A stretch of DNA of 6,989 nt, taken from NCBI GenBank assembly GCA_938030095.1, contig CALHGK010000007.1, positions 1 to 6,989 on the forward strand, written 5' to 3'. The translations under genes were made by a program, and so were the position numbers. The notes under the pieces are model-generated. The model made no database searches. It saw nothing but the letters and a program-made list of their open reading frames with translations, and was not told the origin of the DNA. Positions 5,721 to 6,989 of this stretch are shown piece after piece; the first letter of the stretch is position 1; every line of letters starts with the position of its first letter. This stretch comes from an uncultured Candidatus Saccharibacteria bacterium. Lineage in GTDB: Bacteria; Patescibacteriota; Saccharimonadia; Saccharimonadales; Saccharimonadaceae.

Positions 5721-5871
5721 GTATCGCATCGTAGCCTACTGGATCAAAAATGTTCCGGCCAGATTAGACGATAGAGCATACCCGCATACATTATTGCTGG
5801 CCTCCAGATATTTTCTTATCCAGTAGGCTACGATGCTGCTAACAAAACAATCATATAGTCAGATGCGATAC
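5721..5871. repeat. Interrupted inverted repeat between divergent ndk and recombinase promoters
   Basis: A perfect 19-bp inverted repeat pairs 5726-5744 with 5818-5836. The left arm's outer bases GTATCGCATC (5721-5730) are also exactly complementary to GATGCGATAC (5862-5871). So the arms are really 24 bp (5721-5744), and the right arm is split by 30 bp, with GATGC present on both sides of the split (5832-5836 and 5862-5866). Inside the loop GGCCAG (5757-5762) and CTGGCC (5797-5802) form a second stem. It looks like a miniature mobile element or cruciform-forming site; there is no clear target duplication outside the arms. Confidence 0.85.
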
Positions 5872-5913
5872 CCCTGCCGACACCTGATACTCTACCTCTC
5901 TGTCTATATATTG

Positions 5914-5922
5914 TGGTATACT
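5914..5922 (+). promoter_or_regulatory. Extended -10 promoter of the recombinase gene
   Basis: TGGTATACT is a TGN extended -10 with TATACT (5 of 6 consensus). No good -35 is seen. Transcription would start about 7-8 nt downstream, at the ATG (5930), implying a leaderless mRNA. Confidence 0.6.
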
Positions 5923-5929
5923 ATGGCAA

Positions 5930-6871
5930 ATGGCACAGCACTATTACATGCAAGATTTGATCATCGACTTCATCGAATATATGGAGGTGGAGCGTGGCCG
6001 ATCGTCCAAGACAGCAGAGAACTACAAGCACTACCTCGAGCGCTTCGTTGAGTTTGCTGGTGCTGAATTGACGGTCGATCAGATCACGCCCGAGCTGGTG
6101 CGGCGCTACCGCCTCTGGCTCAATCGCTACCAAAGCGTCTATGGCGAGGAGCTCGGCATGCTCACCCAGAGCTACCACCTCATCGCGCTGCGCGGCTTTC
6201 TCAACTACCTCTCTAAGCGCGACATCGCCAGCCTCTCGCCGAGCAAGATCGAGCTCCCCAAGACGCACAAGCGGCAAGTCACGTTCCTCCATTATGACGA
6301 AGTAGAGCGGATGATTGATGCCGTGCCAAGCGATGACAAAGAAGCCAACTTGCGCGACAAAGCCATCATCGAGCTGCTCTTCTCCAGTGGTCTGCGCGTC
6401 TCAGAGCTTGTCAATCTCAATCGCGACCACATCAACCTCAAGCGCCGCGAGTTCATGGTGCGTGGTAAGGGCCAAAAAGACCGGCCGGTCTTCGTCAGCA
6501 GCCGTGCCGCCGAGCAGATCGAGGCCTATCTCAGTGCCCGGCATGATTCGCTCGACCCGCTCTTCATCAGCTATAGCCGCAACCACGGCGCCACAAGCAC
6601 CAGTGGCGACTTCCGCCGCCTCACGACGCGCAGTGTACAGTCGATGATTGGCAAATACGCCCGCCTCGCTGGCATCACCAAGCACGTCAGCCCCCACACC
6701 ATGCGCCACAGCTTTGCCACCGATCTCCTGATGAACGGTGCCGACCTACGCAGCGTCCAAAGCATGCTCGGCCACAGCAACATCAGCACCACACAGGTCT
6801 ACACCCACGTTACCGACCAACACCTGCGCGACATCTTCGAGCAGTTTCATAGCGGGAGAGAAAAGGGGTAG
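5930..6871 (+). CDS. xerC: XerC/XerD-type tyrosine recombinase
   Basis: This 313-aa site-specific recombinase of the Xer group most likely resolves chromosome dimers at a dif site together with FtsK. The N-terminal SAM-like DNA-binding domain spans about 8-100 (LIIDFIEYMEVERGRSSKTAENY). The catalytic domain follows with all six active residues: Arg156 (SGLRVSEL), Lys180 (VRGKGQK), His256 and Arg259 (SPHTMRHSFAT), His282 (LGHSNIS) and the nucleophile Tyr291 (TTQVYTHV). Length is normal (about 300 aa). ATG at 5930 is chosen because it sits where transcription should start; a second ATG at 5948 matches the usual Xer start but has no ribosome-binding site either. XerC and XerD cannot be separated here. 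A short hairpin GAGCGT/ACGCTC (6895-6912) without a T run follows, then repeat copy B. Confidence 0.93.
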   Translation: MAQHYYMQDLIIDFIEYMEVERGRSSKTAENYKHYLERFVEFAGAELTVDQITPELVRRYRLWLNRYQSVYGEELGMLTQSYHLIALRGFLNYLSKRDIASLSPSKIELPKTHKRQVTFLHYDEVERMIDAVPSDDKEANLRDKAIIELLFSSGLRVSELVNLNRDHINLKRREFMVRGKGQKDRPVFVSSRAAEQIEAYLSARHDSLDPLFISYSRNHGATSTSGDFRRLTTRSVQSMIGKYARLAGITKHVSPHTMRHSFATDLLMNGADLRSVQSMLGHSNISTTQVYTHVTDQHLRDIFEQFHSGREKG

Positions 6872-6904
6872 AGAGTTACAACTAAGATGAATTTGAGCGT
6901 TCTC

Positions 6905-6989
6905 TCACGCTCACCCTCCCCACACTTCCTCCTCCGGAACACTATAAGGGTCGATACTTCCCAAGTATCGACCTCTTGCGCTGGGCTGA
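6905..6989 (-). repeat. 85-nt dispersed repeat, copy B (inverted, reaches window end)
   Basis: This is the reverse-complement copy of 4541-4625, about 91% identical. The 10-bp hairpin is intact (6949-6973); its loop differs by one base. Since the match runs to the last base, it may extend outside the window. It starts 33 nt after the recombinase stop codon, so its hairpin might also serve as the 3' end of that transcript, although no T run follows it. The closing stem seen around copy A is absent here. Confidence 0.85.

Noticed and set aside
6905..6989. Repeat as 5S rRNA or SRP RNA fragment (AGTGTGGGG, TTCCGGAGGAGG)
   Set aside because: The conserved 5S core and the SRP GGAAGGAAGCAG apex are absent; matches are short and not kept in both copies.
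1..6989. CRISPR array, insertion sequence with transposase, or recoded stop codons
   Set aside because: There are no regularly spaced repeats and no transposase motifs; none of the five genes has an in-frame TGA needing readthrough.

Overview
The window reads like a compact chromosome piece from a small-genome bacterium, and Candidatus Saccharibacteria (TM7, Patescibacteria/CPR) is my best guess. The basis is indirect. Intergenic signals are simple, a GT2 glycosyltransferase has a small three-helix membrane partner, the Ndk is a long form, and several start codons lie where transcription should begin with no ribosome-binding site. Reading frames fit a code in which TGA is stop; TAG and TAA end all five genes. 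The taxon is inference, not something the sequence proves.

Left part (1-677): the 3' end of a tRNA-Val(GAC), a 13-bp terminator, then a complete HxlR-family winged-helix regulator on the + strand. About 1.3 kb without a convincing gene follows (678-2014). It lies between two convergent genes, is visibly AT-rich in its first 800 bases, and holds a perfect DnaA-box word with a near match 21 bp away, an orphan extended -10 promoter and short hairpins.

Middle part (1961-4208, minus strand): tRNA-Thr(CGT) -> 128-aa three-helix membrane protein -> 568-aa membrane GT2 glycosyltransferase -> strong terminator. The membrane gene starts 7 nt after the tRNA's CCA, and its stop codon abuts the glycosyltransferase ATG, so the three look like one transcription unit. 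The pair probably makes or exports a cell-surface polysaccharide.

Right part (4209-6989): a structured gene-free stretch ending in a symmetric terminator, an 85-nt repeat, tRNA-Asp(GTC) with its own promoter and terminator, ndk (minus strand) with promoter, ribosome-binding site and terminator, and a divergent xerC/D-type tyrosine recombinase gene with all six catalytic residues. A large interrupted inverted repeat lies between the two divergent promoters. A second, inverted copy of the 85-nt repeat (about 91% identical) ends the window just after the recombinase gene, so tRNA-Asp, ndk and the recombinase gene are bracketed by inverted repeats.

The most unusual things are these two repeat structures. 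Each repeat copy carries a perfect 10-bp hairpin, and the 24-bp-arm inverted repeat between ndk and xerC has its right arm split by 30 bp with a 5-bp duplication. I could not match either to a known family from sequence alone.
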